Below, piece by piece: positions 8,516 through 15,267 of a stretch of DNA of 64,000 nt. Origin of the DNA: CAYFNF01 sp964344485 (lineage in GTDB: Bacteria; Patescibacteriota; Patescibacteriia; UBA9570; XYC2-FULL-38-9); the NCBI GenBank assembly GCA_964344485.1, contig CAYFNF010000004.1, positions 62,001 through 126,000 on the forward strand, in the 5' to 3' direction. Each line of letters begins with the position of its first letter. Positions within the stretch are counted from its first letter, which is position 1. A model generated the notes under the pieces. The model was not told the origin of the DNA. It saw nothing but the letters and a program-made list of their open reading frames with translations, and did not search any database. The translations under genes were made by a program, and so were the position numbers.

Positions 8516-9313
8516 CTATAACTCTTCAGGTTCTGTAGAATCAAGCAACTGACGATCTTTACCTACAATAACTTTTTGCATTTCAGGACGGACCTCTACC
8601 TCACACGGCGTATTGAACTGCAGCACATTGTCAGCAGTGAGATGTACAGTATCTTCAGTAGTTGAAGAGATATGTATAGACTCTACAGGAAAGACGCTTT
8701 CAAGAGACTGTTTTGCACTGCGGCGCTTGAGCAAGCCAGAGGACACTGCAGGAGAGATCACCACATCTATCTTGCCGTCAGTCACCCGTGAGAAACGCAC
8801 TGACTCTCCGCCGAGAATATCTCCCCAGTTCAGGATTCGTAGTATTGTTGTCTCTTCTGTAGTTTGAATGGAGTACTTGTCATCACAGCGCAGCTTCAAT
8901 TTTGATGGTTCAGGCACAGACATGGAACCGAGAAAGTACGAATCATTGCAACAGCCTAAGTCGACAGTTTCGCACAAGCGCTTAGAAAGAACGTTGCATG
9001 CTTCCTCAGCTTCAGGAATGCCCAGCACTTCAGCAAAGCGCGAACCAGAGACCAGCGGAATGTACCCAAGAGTGACGTCATGCGTCGCTACAATATTCAC
9101 CACAGAGGCAAAGGTAGTGTCGTCACCAACTGCAACAACCGTATGAGCTCCTTTCTTGATTGCATCTTCAATCAGCTCTTGGGCATTCTTAAACATCGAG
9201 AGCTTCTCCACTCGTCCGTTGATGCCAAGATCAATCAAGCGCGTCTCAATCTTTGTGAGTGTTGCTTCAAATTTCGGATCCTGCGTGAACTTATCGTAGA
9301 AATAAAAATACAT
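8516..9313 (-). CDS. diacylglycerol/NAD kinase-like fold protein
   Basis: 265 aa. The order of elements matches the DAGK catalytic family (YegS, DgkB, sphingosine kinase): an N-terminal Rossmann-like part, then VAVGDDTTFASVV in the place of the GGDGT nucleotide-binding motif, then LGYIPLVSGSRFAEVLGIP corresponding to the family's LGIIPxGTGNDFA segment, and a C-terminal beta-rich domain. Both signature motifs are altered: GGDGT reads VGDDT and GTGND reads VSGSR. It may phosphorylate an unusual lipid or have lost activity. It lies 22 nt downstream of the bactofilin gene on the same strand, suggesting a shared envelope-related transcript. Confidence 0.65.
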   Translation of the reverse strand: MYFYFYDKFTQDPKFEATLTKIETRLIDLGINGRVEKLSMFKNAQELIEDAIKKGAHTVVAVGDDTTFASVVNIVATHDVTLGYIPLVSGSRFAEVLGIPEAEEACNVLSKRLCETVDLGCCNDSYFLGSMSVPEPSKLKLRCDDKYSIQTTEETTILRILNWGDILGGESVRFSRVTDGKIDVVISPAVSSGLLKRRSAKQSLESVFPVESIHISSTTEDTVHLTADNVLQFNTPCEVEVRPEMQKVIVGKDRQLLDSTEPEEL

Positions 9314-9335
9314 GTGCCTCTACTTGAGTCGCTTT

Positions 9336-9764
9336 CTAATCGTCAGAGAGGTCGTCGGTGCTTGTGTTTTCTTCCCCCTCGGTTGATGTTGATGTTCCAG
9401 TAGAGCATCGTCCTTGGACTACTGCTCCGGTTTGTACAGAGATGATCTGTGTCTCGATGTCTCCGTGTATGCGTGCAGAGCTCATGAGCTCGACAGTACC
9501 AGATGCATGAATGTTGCCTCGCACCTCTCCAGAGATGTGCATGTTTACAGCAGTCACGTCTGCTTCGATTTTTGCATCTGTTCCTACGGTGAGGTCTTTT
9601 GAGGTTTTAATTGTGCCGACAACTTGTCCCTCAATTTGGATGTTGTCATCACTTTCGAACGTACCTTCGACTTTCACTGTTGGACCGATGATGGTCTCAG
9701 CATTCTGTACAGGTCCTCGGGGTGATACCTCTCCCCCTTCTTCTTTTGTAAACATTGGTGTCAT
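9336..9764 (-). CDS. bactofilin
   Basis: 142 aa from ATG 9764 (MTPMFTKEEGG); ATG 9755 is possible, and the extension to 9824 would overlap the promoter. Bactofilins are polymer-forming cytoskeletal proteins involved in cell shape and envelope organisation. The core of about 90 residues shows regularly spaced beta-helix rungs (TIIGPTVKVEGTFESDD, IQIEGQVVGTIKTSKDLTVG, VNMHISGEVRGNIHASGTVEL), flanked by a short N-terminal segment and an acidic, disordered tail rich in Ser, Thr and Glu. It probably heads a two-gene unit with the lipid-kinase-like gene. Confidence 0.9.
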   Translation of the reverse strand: MTPMFTKEEGGEVSPRGPVQNAETIIGPTVKVEGTFESDDNIQIEGQVVGTIKTSKDLTVGTDAKIEADVTAVNMHISGEVRGNIHASGTVELMSSARIHGDIETQIISVQTGAVVQGRCSTGTSTSTEGEENTSTDDLSDD

Positions 9765-9806
9765 ACGTTGATAATACGTTATATAATAATGTATAGTGCA
9801 ACGTCT

Positions 9807-9835
9807 AGAGTATCCAATGACCATGGCATTGTCAA
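9807..9835 (-). promoter_or_regulatory. promoter of bactofilin gene
   Basis: On the minus strand TTGACA (9830-9835) is followed after 17 nt by TACTCT (9807-9812). The start near 9800 gives about 35 nt of leader. Confidence 0.65.
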
Positions 9836-9870
9836 AGGATAACTTGTGTACGGTGTATGAAGCGCTACGG

Positions 9871-9899
9871 TTGTCAATTATATAAAAATACTATGTAAT
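9871..9899 (+). promoter_or_regulatory. promoter of the 56-aa membrane peptide
   Basis: TTGTCA (9871-9876) and TGTAAT (9894-9899) with 17-nt spacing. It is divergent from the bactofilin promoter. The transcript may continue into tRNA-Arg. Confidence 0.5.
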
Positions 9900-9948
9900 A
9901 GAAGAGCTGCGATAGAGCAGCAGAGAGAAAAATATAAAAAATTGATCT

Positions 9949-10119
9949 ATGACAGAACAACTAGCAAAAAATGTTCAGCTGCGGAAGGACCTTTTGATCA
10001 TATTGGTTCTAGCGATTATTATGCTCGCAACGCTCGGAGTGCTGTGGTACTTAGATTCAACACAGCAGATCATTACTACATGGTCTCATCAATTCTATCA
10101 GTTGTTATTACAGGTGTAA
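9949..10119 (+). CDS. small single-pass membrane peptide (56 aa)
   Basis: An ATG at 9949 opens a 56-codon frame encoding MTEQLAKNVQLRKD, then a hydrophobic stretch (about residues 15-35, LLIILVLAIIMLATLG), then a polar and aromatic tail. The charge pattern fits a single membrane helix with a cytoplasmic N-terminus. It has its own promoter upstream and a 20-bp palindrome just downstream, before tRNA-Arg. No family is recognised. A longer overlapping frame (9942-10157) looks like a shadow. Confidence 0.6.
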   Translation: MTEQLAKNVQLRKDLLIILVLAIIMLATLGVLWYLDSTQQIITTWSHQFYQLLLQV

Positions 10120-10137
10120 TATTTTACGACACATATT

Positions 10138-10157
10138 TTAGGCTAATATTAGCCTAA
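10138..10157. repeat. perfect 20-bp palindrome
   Basis: TTAGGCTAATATTAGCCTAA lies between the small membrane gene and tRNA-Arg. It could be a hairpin or an operator. Related sequences occur at 21341-21354 and 46448-46468. Confidence 0.7.
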
Positions 10158-10160
10158 TAT

Positions 10161-10235
10161 GCCCCTGTAGTTCAACGGATAGAACAAGACACTCCTAACG
10201 TCTAGATGGAGGTTCAATTCCTTCCAGGGGCACCA
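10161..10235 (+). tRNA. tRNA-Arg (CCT)
   Basis: Cloverleaf with acceptor GCCCCTG/CAGGGGC, D-arm GTTC...GAAC, anticodon loop CTCCTAA giving CCT, and T-loop TTCAATT. The CCA end is encoded, unlike the other tRNAs here. The base pair next to the anticodon loop is a mismatch (A-C). Confidence 0.85.
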
Positions 10236-10354
10236 GAGATTTAAAATGGGCGAATTGCTTGCAGTTCGCTTCAAGCTCCTTCGCCATAGGCTTGCTATGG
10301 CTCAGTGCGCTTTTGCTCCACTGCTGCGCACTTCACTCCATTTTAGATCTCTGG
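10233..10354. repeat. multi-stem palindromic element abutting tRNA-Arg
   Basis: The ends pair over 17 bp with one mismatch (10233-10249 with 10338-10354), and the left arm includes the CCA of tRNA-Arg. Inside are three further stems: GCGAATTGC/GCAGTTCGC, GCCATAG-GCTTG-CTATGGC, and AGTGCGC/GCGCACT. The whole could fold as a four-armed structure. It has no convincing ORF. Confidence 0.65.
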
Positions 10355-10371
10355 AAAATCTGAGCACACGA

Positions 10372-10445
10372 GGGCCATTAGCTCAGTTGGCTAGAGCGCT
10401 ACATTCGCATTGTAGAGGTCGCCGGTTCAAATCCGGCATGGTCCA
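10372..10445 (+). tRNA. tRNA-Ala (CGC)
   Basis: Acceptor GGGCCAT/ATGGTCC, anticodon stem CTACA/TGTAG with loop TTCGCAT giving CGC, T-loop TTCAAAT. No encoded CCA. Confidence 0.9.
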
Positions 10446-10458
10446 CTTCAACAACACC

Positions 10459-11052
10459 ATGATAAAGAATCTTAAACAATTGAAGCCGCTCCCCTGGCAC
10501 GAGGTGTTCTCTGTATGGAAACAGACAGAGGGCAGTGACCCATCTTGGCAGCAGACTGCAACCGACGTGAAAGGCTGGGATTCATGGGAACAGTGGCGGA
10601 CGTATAAAACAGACAAGCTGGGATTCCCTGAACGTGAGTGGGCGCTGTATGAAATTGAACGACCAATGACGACTGTACCAGCGTTCTTGGTCGGTCCTTT
10701 TAAAACTTGGCAGCAGCTGTTTGAGAAAAAGATGAAGCAGTCGTTCAAAGACATCGCAGAACATCATACTGCTTGGGCAGAACAAAATAAGTCTATTACA
10801 TATCTTCAAGCGCATTTCCCAGAGCAAACACAGATGATCGGTATGTACTATCCAAAGATGGATGCAGTCATTGTCTTTGAAGGACATCATCGCGCTGCAG
10901 CAATTGCGCTGTCTGTGCATCAAGAATCTATGATAGAATTCAGTAGTAATCCAATGATAGCGCTGACAACCATAGACACAGCAGACTACGAGATGTTGAA
11001 AGAGCTAGCAACTCAATCATCAAAAAAAGAGGATGTTATTACGGGCGGTTAG
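10459..11052 (+). CDS. uncharacterised protein with EGHHR motif (197 aa)
   Basis: The start is ATG 10459, 13 nt after tRNA-Ala; upstream in-frame codons read through the tRNA and are rejected. The only notable motif is VIVFEGHHRAAAIAL at about residues 137-151, similar to the GHHR segment of ParB/Srx-like nuclease domains. The rest is helical with many Trp and aromatic residues. The last codons and TAG stop overlap the first 10 nt of the adjacent tRNA-Val copy. Its 3' end is part of a 210-bp direct repeat whose second copy is at 12546, where the frame is broken. Function unknown. Confidence 0.7.
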   Translation: MIKNLKQLKPLPWHEVFSVWKQTEGSDPSWQQTATDVKGWDSWEQWRTYKTDKLGFPEREWALYEIERPMTTVPAFLVGPFKTWQQLFEKKMKQSFKDIAEHHTAWAEQNKSITYLQAHFPEQTQMIGMYYPKMDAVIVFEGHHRAAAIALSVHQESMIEFSSNPMIALTTIDTADYEMLKELATQSSKKEDVITGG

Positions 11053-11206
11053 CTCAGTTGGTTAGAGCGCACGATTCACATTCGTGAGGTCACTGGTTCG
11101 GTCCGAGTATCGTCCACCCGAGAATTAAATAAATCATATGCAAGGTAAAGAGTTCCCAGGATCAGCAGCAGGAATGATTCTGCTTAATGGTACTAATGAG
11201 GTTTTT
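10997..11206 (+). repeat. direct repeat, left copy (about 210 bp)
   Basis: Matches 12546-12751 with about 15-20 substitutions and a 4-nt length difference. It contains the 3' end of the upstream gene (intact), a decayed tRNA-Val and the first codons of a NUDIX gene. The two copies flank the acyl-adenylate ligase-like gene. Confidence 0.9.
11043..11116 (+). pseudogene. degenerate tRNA-Val (CAC) copy
   Basis: The same sequence as tRNA-Val at 12588 but with a changed T-arm (TTCGGTCCGAG in place of TTCGATTCCAG), which puts a G-G mismatch in the T-stem and a G-T pair in the acceptor. The anticodon loop TTCACAT is intact. It is probably non-functional or poorly functional. Confidence 0.7.
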
Positions 11207-11224
11207 CTATACAACTGTCGCTAA
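11138..11224 (+). pseudogene. truncated 5' fragment of NUDIX hydrolase gene
   Basis: Twenty-eight codons starting MQGKEFPGSAAGMILLNGTN match the N-terminus of the intact NUDIX gene at 12683, then diverge after VFL and stop. It is a remnant produced by the duplication and insertion at this locus. Confidence 0.85.
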
Positions 11225-11253
11225 AATATACCGCTTTGAATTATAAATAGTTT

Positions 11254-12519
11254 ATGAAAGATGAAATCAAGCAAGATTATAAAATAGCAATCGACAAATA
11301 CTTTTATGATTGTAAAAAAGAGATCTTGTCACAATTGAGATATGCAAAAAACAATGTCCCATATTACAAAGAGCTTCTTGCTCAAACTCGTATTGATGCC
11401 ATTAAAACATATGATGATTTTTCAAAGGCGGTTCCTGTGCTAAATTCAGATACAGTTGCAGAGAAGCCATTGGAAATGATTGGAGATGGTGCGCACATAG
11501 TATTTAAACGCACAAGTTCGTCCGCTTCTGGGAAGAGTAAGGAAATTTTTTTAACAAAGTCGGATATAGAGAGCTGGACGGAAAATGGAAGATTATCCAT
11601 AACGCCGTATTTTAAAAGTGGAATGACTGTCACTCATTCATATAGAGAGGAAGAGTATTATTTATCAGGGCTTGATGACGCTGTGCTGTATTCGGCTGGC
11701 AAGATAACAACATTCAGAGCTGATGATATCAAAGATATTTATAGAAAAGTTACAAAAGCAGATATTTTGTTGGATTACTCTGAAATGATTTATTATATAT
11801 CTGAACAAATAAAGAAGTATTCAGCTCAAAATGAATTGAACCAAGAGCGTAGTTTGGTTGTGTCCTATACAGGCGAATATTTAGATGACGAAGATATACA
11901 AAAAATTATAGATAATTTTGCGGAAGCAAATATTTCAGTGGAAGTATATAGCGAGTACTCTTTATCAGAGGTGGGGCCAGTTGCATGCAGTAGTAGCACA
12001 GAAAAAAATATTTTTAAACCAATTTATACCGAGGTTTGTTTTGTAGAAATTGTAAATGATGAAGGAAAGCCATCGAAAGATGGTGAAATTGTAATTACGG
12101 TGTTAAATAGAGAGGGCACGAATCTTATCAGATATACTTCAGGAGATTTAGGAGAAATAGTACTAAGAAATGGTGTGCCAAATATCTGGCTCAAGGGCAG
12201 AAAAGGGGGTATTAAAATTGCTAGTTTATTTATTCATCCACAACATATAGTATCAATTATTAGAAAAAAGGTTGGTGCAGATTTTTTCTGCTACATTGTT
12301 GCAGAAAAGCAGAAATATTTTTGTAAAATTGACATCAAGATTATCACACCAAGCAGGATTGATAATGTTGGCATAAAAGATTTTTTGCTAAAAGAATTAG
12401 GGTATATAGACGATATAAAGAAGACAATGGATATGGATGTTACAATAGAACAACGAAAGCTTACGAATGTGGAGCTTCGCAAGGCTTTCTCATTTGTTGT
12501 AAATGGAGAATGGCTTTAA
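11254..12519 (+). CDS. acyl-adenylate ligase-like protein (phenylacetate-CoA ligase/CapK type)
   Basis: 421 aa. The plan resembles PaaK/CapK adenylate-forming enzymes: an N-terminal YAKNNVPYYKELL segment, a Ser/Gly loop FKRTSSSASGKSKEIFLT (about 84-101) in the place of the AMP-binding motif, YSEYSLSEVGPVA (about residue 232) corresponding to the A5 motif, and LIRYTSGDLGEI (about residue 292) with the conserved YxxGD of A7. The C-terminal domain is present. A carboxylate-activating role is likely; the substrate is unknown. The gene is AT-richer than its neighbours and lies exactly between the two 210-bp direct repeats, so it looks like inserted cargo. Confidence 0.7.
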   Translation: MKDEIKQDYKIAIDKYFYDCKKEILSQLRYAKNNVPYYKELLAQTRIDAIKTYDDFSKAVPVLNSDTVAEKPLEMIGDGAHIVFKRTSSSASGKSKEIFLTKSDIESWTENGRLSITPYFKSGMTVTHSYREEEYYLSGLDDAVLYSAGKITTFRADDIKDIYRKVTKADILLDYSEMIYYISEQIKKYSAQNELNQERSLVVSYTGEYLDDEDIQKIIDNFAEANISVEVYSEYSLSEVGPVACSSSTEKNIFKPIYTEVCFVEIVNDEGKPSKDGEIVITVLNREGTNLIRYTSGDLGEIVLRNGVPNIWLKGRKGGIKIASLFIHPQHIVSIIRKKVGADFFCYIVAEKQKYFCKIDIKIITPSRIDNVGIKDFLLKELGYIDDIKKTMDMDVTIEQRKLTNVELRKAFSFVVNGEWL

Positions 12520-12545
12520 AACCTAACTAATATAATAAGCATGAG

Positions 12546-12751
12546 TGAAAGAGCTAGCAACTCGATCATTAAAAAAGATGTTATTACGGGCGGTTAGCTC
12601 AGTTGGTTAGAGCGTACGATTCACATTCGTGAGGTCACTGGTTCGATTCCAGTATCGCCCACCCGAGAATTAAATCGAACATATGCAAGGTAAAGAGTTC
12701 CCAGGATCAGCAGCAGGCATGATTCTGCTTAATGATACTAATGAGATTTTT
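12546..12751 (+). repeat. direct repeat, right copy (about 206 bp)
   Basis: The right partner of 10997-11206. Here tRNA-Val and the NUDIX start are intact, while the copied 3' end of the upstream gene is frameshifted by a 4-nt loss. Each boundary therefore keeps the gene it should keep if a segment was inserted with target duplication. Confidence 0.9.
12588..12661 (+). tRNA. tRNA-Val (CAC)
   Basis: Acceptor GGGCGGT/ATCGCCC, anticodon loop TTCACAT giving CAC, T-loop TTCGATT with a fully paired stem. No encoded CCA. This is the intact copy of the duplicated pair. Confidence 0.9.
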
Positions 12752-13111
12752 TTAATGAGGCGTTCATCTAATACCAGGAATGACCATAATATGTGGAGTA
12801 TTCCAGGAGGTCGTGTAGAGATGAATGAGAAAGTCGAGGACGCTGCAAAGCGCGAAACGCTAGAAGAATGCGGTGTGACCGTTGAAGAGGTACAGCACCT
12901 TGGATTCGTGGATCATATATTGAATGAGTATAGTCAGCACTGGATTCCGCAGATTTTCCTAGCGACCAAATGGACAGGAGATCCCATGAACTGCGAAAAA
13001 GACAAGTGTGAAGAAGTAGGATGGTATGCACTGGATCATTTACCAGAGGATCGCTCTCAAGTGGTGACAGATGCAGTGCAGTTGCTACAATGTTCCATAG
13101 AGAACAAGTAA
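12683..13111 (+). CDS. NUDIX hydrolase
   Basis: 142 aa, typical length. NUDIX enzymes cleave nucleoside diphosphates linked to another moiety. The NUDIX box is complete: GGRVEMNEKVEDAAKRE followed by TLEECGV (about residues 42-65), with the REx2EE catalytic helix. The substrate cannot be read from sequence; the SIPGG segment resembles GDP-mannose or ADP-sugar/MutT-like members. It lies 21 nt after tRNA-Val, and a truncated second copy of its 5' end is at 11138. Confidence 0.9.
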   Translation: MQGKEFPGSAAGMILLNDTNEIFLMRRSSNTRNDHNMWSIPGGRVEMNEKVEDAAKRETLEECGVTVEEVQHLGFVDHILNEYSQHWIPQIFLATKWTGDPMNCEKDKCEEVGWYALDHLPEDRSQVVTDAVQLLQCSIENK

Positions 13112-13121
13112 GAATGTACAT

Positions 13122-13610
13122 ATGTCTGACCCAAGTTTTCAAGCGCTTGTTACTTCACTAGCAAAGAAGAAAAAGCGCGCTATATTAATTACTGGTATAT
13201 CTTCCATTGTAGTTGGTGTTGCTGTTCTTTATATACGAAGCATTATTACTGTTGAAGGGGAATCGACTGGGTATTTACTACTAGGAATTGTTTTTTGTGT
13301 TATGGGAGTTCTTTCTTTCTTATCCTCGTTTCGCAGTGATCCGTTTGTGCATGCAGCATTAAAGGAGCCGAGTAAAATTGCATGGGCGTATACTGAGAAA
13401 GTAAGCGACGGCGAAGGAGGGCAAAAAAGGGACAAATTACGCGTTGTTATTCGCTATACAAATAAGAAAAAGTCGTATTTTGAGTTAAAAACCACTAAAG
13501 CTGAAGAGTTATACCAGGGGCTTCAAAAAAATGTTCCGCATGCGACATTTGGATATAGCAAGGAAATCAGGAAAAAGTATAAGCAAGACCCAAGCTCATT
13601 AATTCAATAA
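13122..13610 (+). CDS. two-helix membrane protein (162 aa)
   Basis: Unrecognised. After a short cytoplasmic start (SLAKKKKR) there are two hydrophobic helices at about residues 20-38 and 50-68, then a basic soluble domain of about 90 residues (beta-rich, many Lys). It begins 10 nt after the NUDIX gene and is probably co-transcribed. It is followed by a parS-like site and tRNA-Ala. Confidence 0.7.
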   Translation: MSDPSFQALVTSLAKKKKRAILITGISSIVVGVAVLYIRSIITVEGESTGYLLLGIVFCVMGVLSFLSSFRSDPFVHAALKEPSKIAWAYTEKVSDGEGGQKRDKLRVVIRYTNKKKSYFELKTTKAEELYQGLQKNVPHATFGYSKEIRKKYKQDPSSLIQ

Positions 13611-13626
13611 GGAGCACTGCGAATAA

Positions 13627-13642
13627 TGTTCCACGTGGAACA
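13627..13642. promoter_or_regulatory. parS-like site 1
   Basis: TGTTCCACGTGGAACA is a perfect 16-bp palindrome identical in core to the chromosomal parS consensus bound by ParB (GTTxCACGTGxAAC). It lies in the intergenic region before tRNA-Ala. A second identical site is at 14325. Confidence 0.8.
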
Positions 13643-13654
13643 TAAGAGAGATAC

Positions 13655-13727
13655 GGGCCATTAGCTCAGCTGGCAGAGCGTTCGCATGGCATGCGAGAGG
13701 TCATCGGTTCAAGCCCGATATGGTCCA
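13655..13727 (+). tRNA. tRNA-Ala (GGC)
   Basis: Acceptor GGGCCAT/ATGGTCC, anticodon stem TTCGC/GCGAG with loop ATGGCAT giving GGC, T-loop TTCAAGC. No encoded CCA. Confidence 0.88.
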
Positions 13728-13747
13728 CATCAATTAGCAAAAAGCAT

Positions 13748-14062
13748 ATGACAGAACCAATACAAATGAAGCGAAAAGAGGCTCAAGATCTAAGAATAAT
13801 GCGATTAGCACGAGTAATAGTAATGTTAATTGCTCTAGGAGCAGCAATGGGAGAGTATGCTGTTTCACGCCCACCACGGAGACCGGATGAGGATCCGCAT
13901 TCTGAGGTGGATAATGAAATGTCTAATATAGGATTTGAAAAAGTGTCCCAGGCTCAAGTGCAAGAGGAAGTTGATAAACTATCCCCTGGACTGAAGCAGC
14001 AATTATCCGTTGCCATTGATGCAATTAGTGCGGCAATAAGCCAATCTGAAGAACAGGTGTAG
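13748..14062 (+). CDS. small membrane-anchored protein (104 aa)
   Basis: ATG 13748 is chosen; the in-frame extension to 13691 runs through tRNA-Ala. A single hydrophobic segment (about residues 19-37, RLARVIVMLIALGAAMGEY) follows a basic start. The remainder is acidic and predicted helical (QAQVQEEVDKLSPGLKQQL), possibly coiled coil. No family is recognised. It lies between the two parS-like sites. Confidence 0.65.
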   Translation: MTEPIQMKRKEAQDLRIMRLARVIVMLIALGAAMGEYAVSRPPRRPDEDPHSEVDNEMSNIGFEKVSQAQVQEEVDKLSPGLKQQLSVAIDAISAAISQSEEQV

Positions 14063-14074
14063 AACAAAATACCA

Positions 14075-14103
14075 TTGACAAAAGGGGAAAATTGCGCTAT
14101 CAT
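14075..14103 (+). promoter_or_regulatory. strong promoter of the Cys-rich peptide
   Basis: Consensus TTGACA (14075-14080) and TATCAT (14098-14103) with 17-nt spacing. The start near 14110 gives about 47 nt of leader to ATG 14157. Confidence 0.75.
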
Positions 14104-14156
14104 TCATAATCGTTTGTTGCTGACAGAGTCGCACTAATTATTAACACAATAAATAT

Positions 14157-14264
14157 ATGTGCGGAGAAGAAAAAGATCCATGCAAATGCGATCCTAACGA
14201 TCCAAACTGTGATTGCGATCCTAAGGAGGAAGAGAAAAAGAGTGGTTGCGGATGCAGTTGCTAA
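14157..14264 (+). CDS. Cys-rich 35-aa peptide
   Basis: The frame from ATG 14157 encodes MCGEEKDPCKCDPNDPNC followed by DCDPKEEEKK and SGCGCSC. Eight of 35 residues are Cys, several in CxC pairs, with many Asp, Glu and Lys and no hydrophobic core, as in small metal-binding (metallothionein-like) peptides. It has its own strong promoter and a strong terminator, so it is an independent transcription unit. No SD is visible. It is too short for standard gene finders. The metal-binding role is inferred from composition only; a modified peptide or toxin is a less likely alternative. Confidence 0.7.
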   Translation: MCGEEKDPCKCDPNDPNCDCDPKEEEKKSGCGCSC

Positions 14265-14289
14265 AAGCAATACTACAGTAGTTTATAGA

Positions 14290-14320
14290 AAACACCCCTG
14301 CAAAGAACAGGGGTGTTTTA
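14290..14320. terminator. bidirectional terminator
   Basis: AACACCCCTG-caaagaa-CAGGGGTGTT with A-run and T-run, between the Cys-rich peptide and the convergent TrmB gene. Confidence 0.85.
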
Positions 14321-14324
14321 ATTA

Positions 14325-14340
14325 TGTTCCACGTGGAACA
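14325..14340. promoter_or_regulatory. parS-like site 2
   Basis: TGTTCCACGTGGAACA, identical to the site at 13627, 698 bp away. It lies directly at the 3' end of the TrmB gene, between the terminator and the stop codon. Confidence 0.8.
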
Positions 14341-15102
14341 TTATAAATACTCTGACTTTGGAATATCCCTAGCTGGTCGTGCAATACTCCACATGATTTC
14401 AAACATACTCCTAAATGTCTGAATAATGTCTTTAGACTCGATTGTTACTGCAAAAGGCACATCAAAGGAAGCTATTAATAGCGTATTACCAAATATAGCG
14501 TTATCACTCGCAAATTGATACTTTTGGTCAATTACTCGTATTTTATGAAATCTACCGTGGTTTCTCTTTGCCCACTCAATACTGGTTCTATCATGCGTGA
14601 CTATCTCACGTGCAGAGGTGCTTCCCTGCGCTAACCAATCTACGAAAGCATCGGAAGTCTGTTTTGGTATTGCGGTTTCGAACGCTTCTACGTCCACGCC
14701 AAAGAAGTCTATCTGTCGGTTCTCTCGAAACATCTTCCAATATAATTGAGTGAATTCTTCTAGCCCGTAATAAAAGTGTACATTTGGTTTTGACCCTTGT
14801 TTTAGGTATAAATCGTCTAAAAAAGGCTTAATTTTACTGAAAGAATCTAACCGCTCTGTTAATTGTTCTCCTAGAACATTTGGTTCTGCAGGTTCATATA
14901 TAGTGGTAGAACCCTTTCTAATATGACGAATCAATGCTTGTTCTTGTAGCTCATCAAGTATCACATATGTAGTTGAGCGCTTTATCTTCGACTCCCGTGA
15001 TATTTCCAGTGCTGTGGCTTGCCCTAATTCAAGAACAGCAAGATACACTCTTGCTTGTTTTTCATTTAGTCCTAGTTGCTCTAACTCTTGAACAAGCTCC
15101 AT
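14341..15102 (-). CDS. TrmB-family transcriptional regulator
   Basis: 253 aa from ATG 15102 (MELVQELEQLGLNEKQARVYL); an upstream ATG at 15135 lies beyond the predicted -10 (TATAAT at 15127-15132) and is rejected. The N-terminal winged helix is typical of TrmB (EQLGLNEKQARVYLAVLELG, KIKRSTTYVILDELQEQALI), followed by a short coiled linker and a C-terminal phospholipase-D-like effector domain. TrmB proteins sense sugars or other metabolites. Two TTGACA-like boxes (gTTGACAttatttTTGACA) lie between the -10 and the start and could be an operator. A paralog is at 45659. Confidence 0.85.
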   Translation of the reverse strand: MELVQELEQLGLNEKQARVYLAVLELGQATALEISRESKIKRSTTYVILDELQEQALIRHIRKGSTTIYEPAEPNVLGEQLTERLDSFSKIKPFLDDLYLKQGSKPNVHFYYGLEEFTQLYWKMFRENRQIDFFGVDVEAFETAIPKQTSDAFVDWLAQGSTSAREIVTHDRTSIEWAKRNHGRFHKIRVIDQKYQFASDNAIFGNTLLIASFDVPFAVTIESKDIIQTFRSMFEIMWSIARPARDIPKSEYL

Positions 15103-15181
15103 ATCTGTCAAAAATAATGTCAACAGATTATACATACATTTTAAGGAAATACCATATATAAGTCAAAAAGCGCCGAAAGTT

Positions 15182-15249
15182 TTGACAACAATTTTTCTGC
15201 GCGGTATGTTCTTCTGTTCTTCTTGGTGTGGGAATCGCCGAGCAGAACA
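15182..15249 (+). promoter_or_regulatory. promoter and 5'-terminal hairpin of GC-rich gene 3
   Basis: TTGACA (15182-15187), 17 nt, TATGTT (15205-15210), start near 15217. A stem TGTTCT/AGAACA (15215-15220 with 15244-15249) begins at that start and encloses CTTGG/CCGAG. Confidence 0.65.
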
Positions 15250-15267
15250 TGCTTTGAGGAGGCAGAG

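Noticed and set aside
10246..10458. N-terminal extension of the EGHHR gene
   Set aside because: The extension reads through the palindromic element and tRNA-Ala; ATG 10459 follows the tRNA directly.
13691..13747. N-terminal extension of the 104-aa membrane protein
   Set aside because: It lies within tRNA-Ala (GGC).
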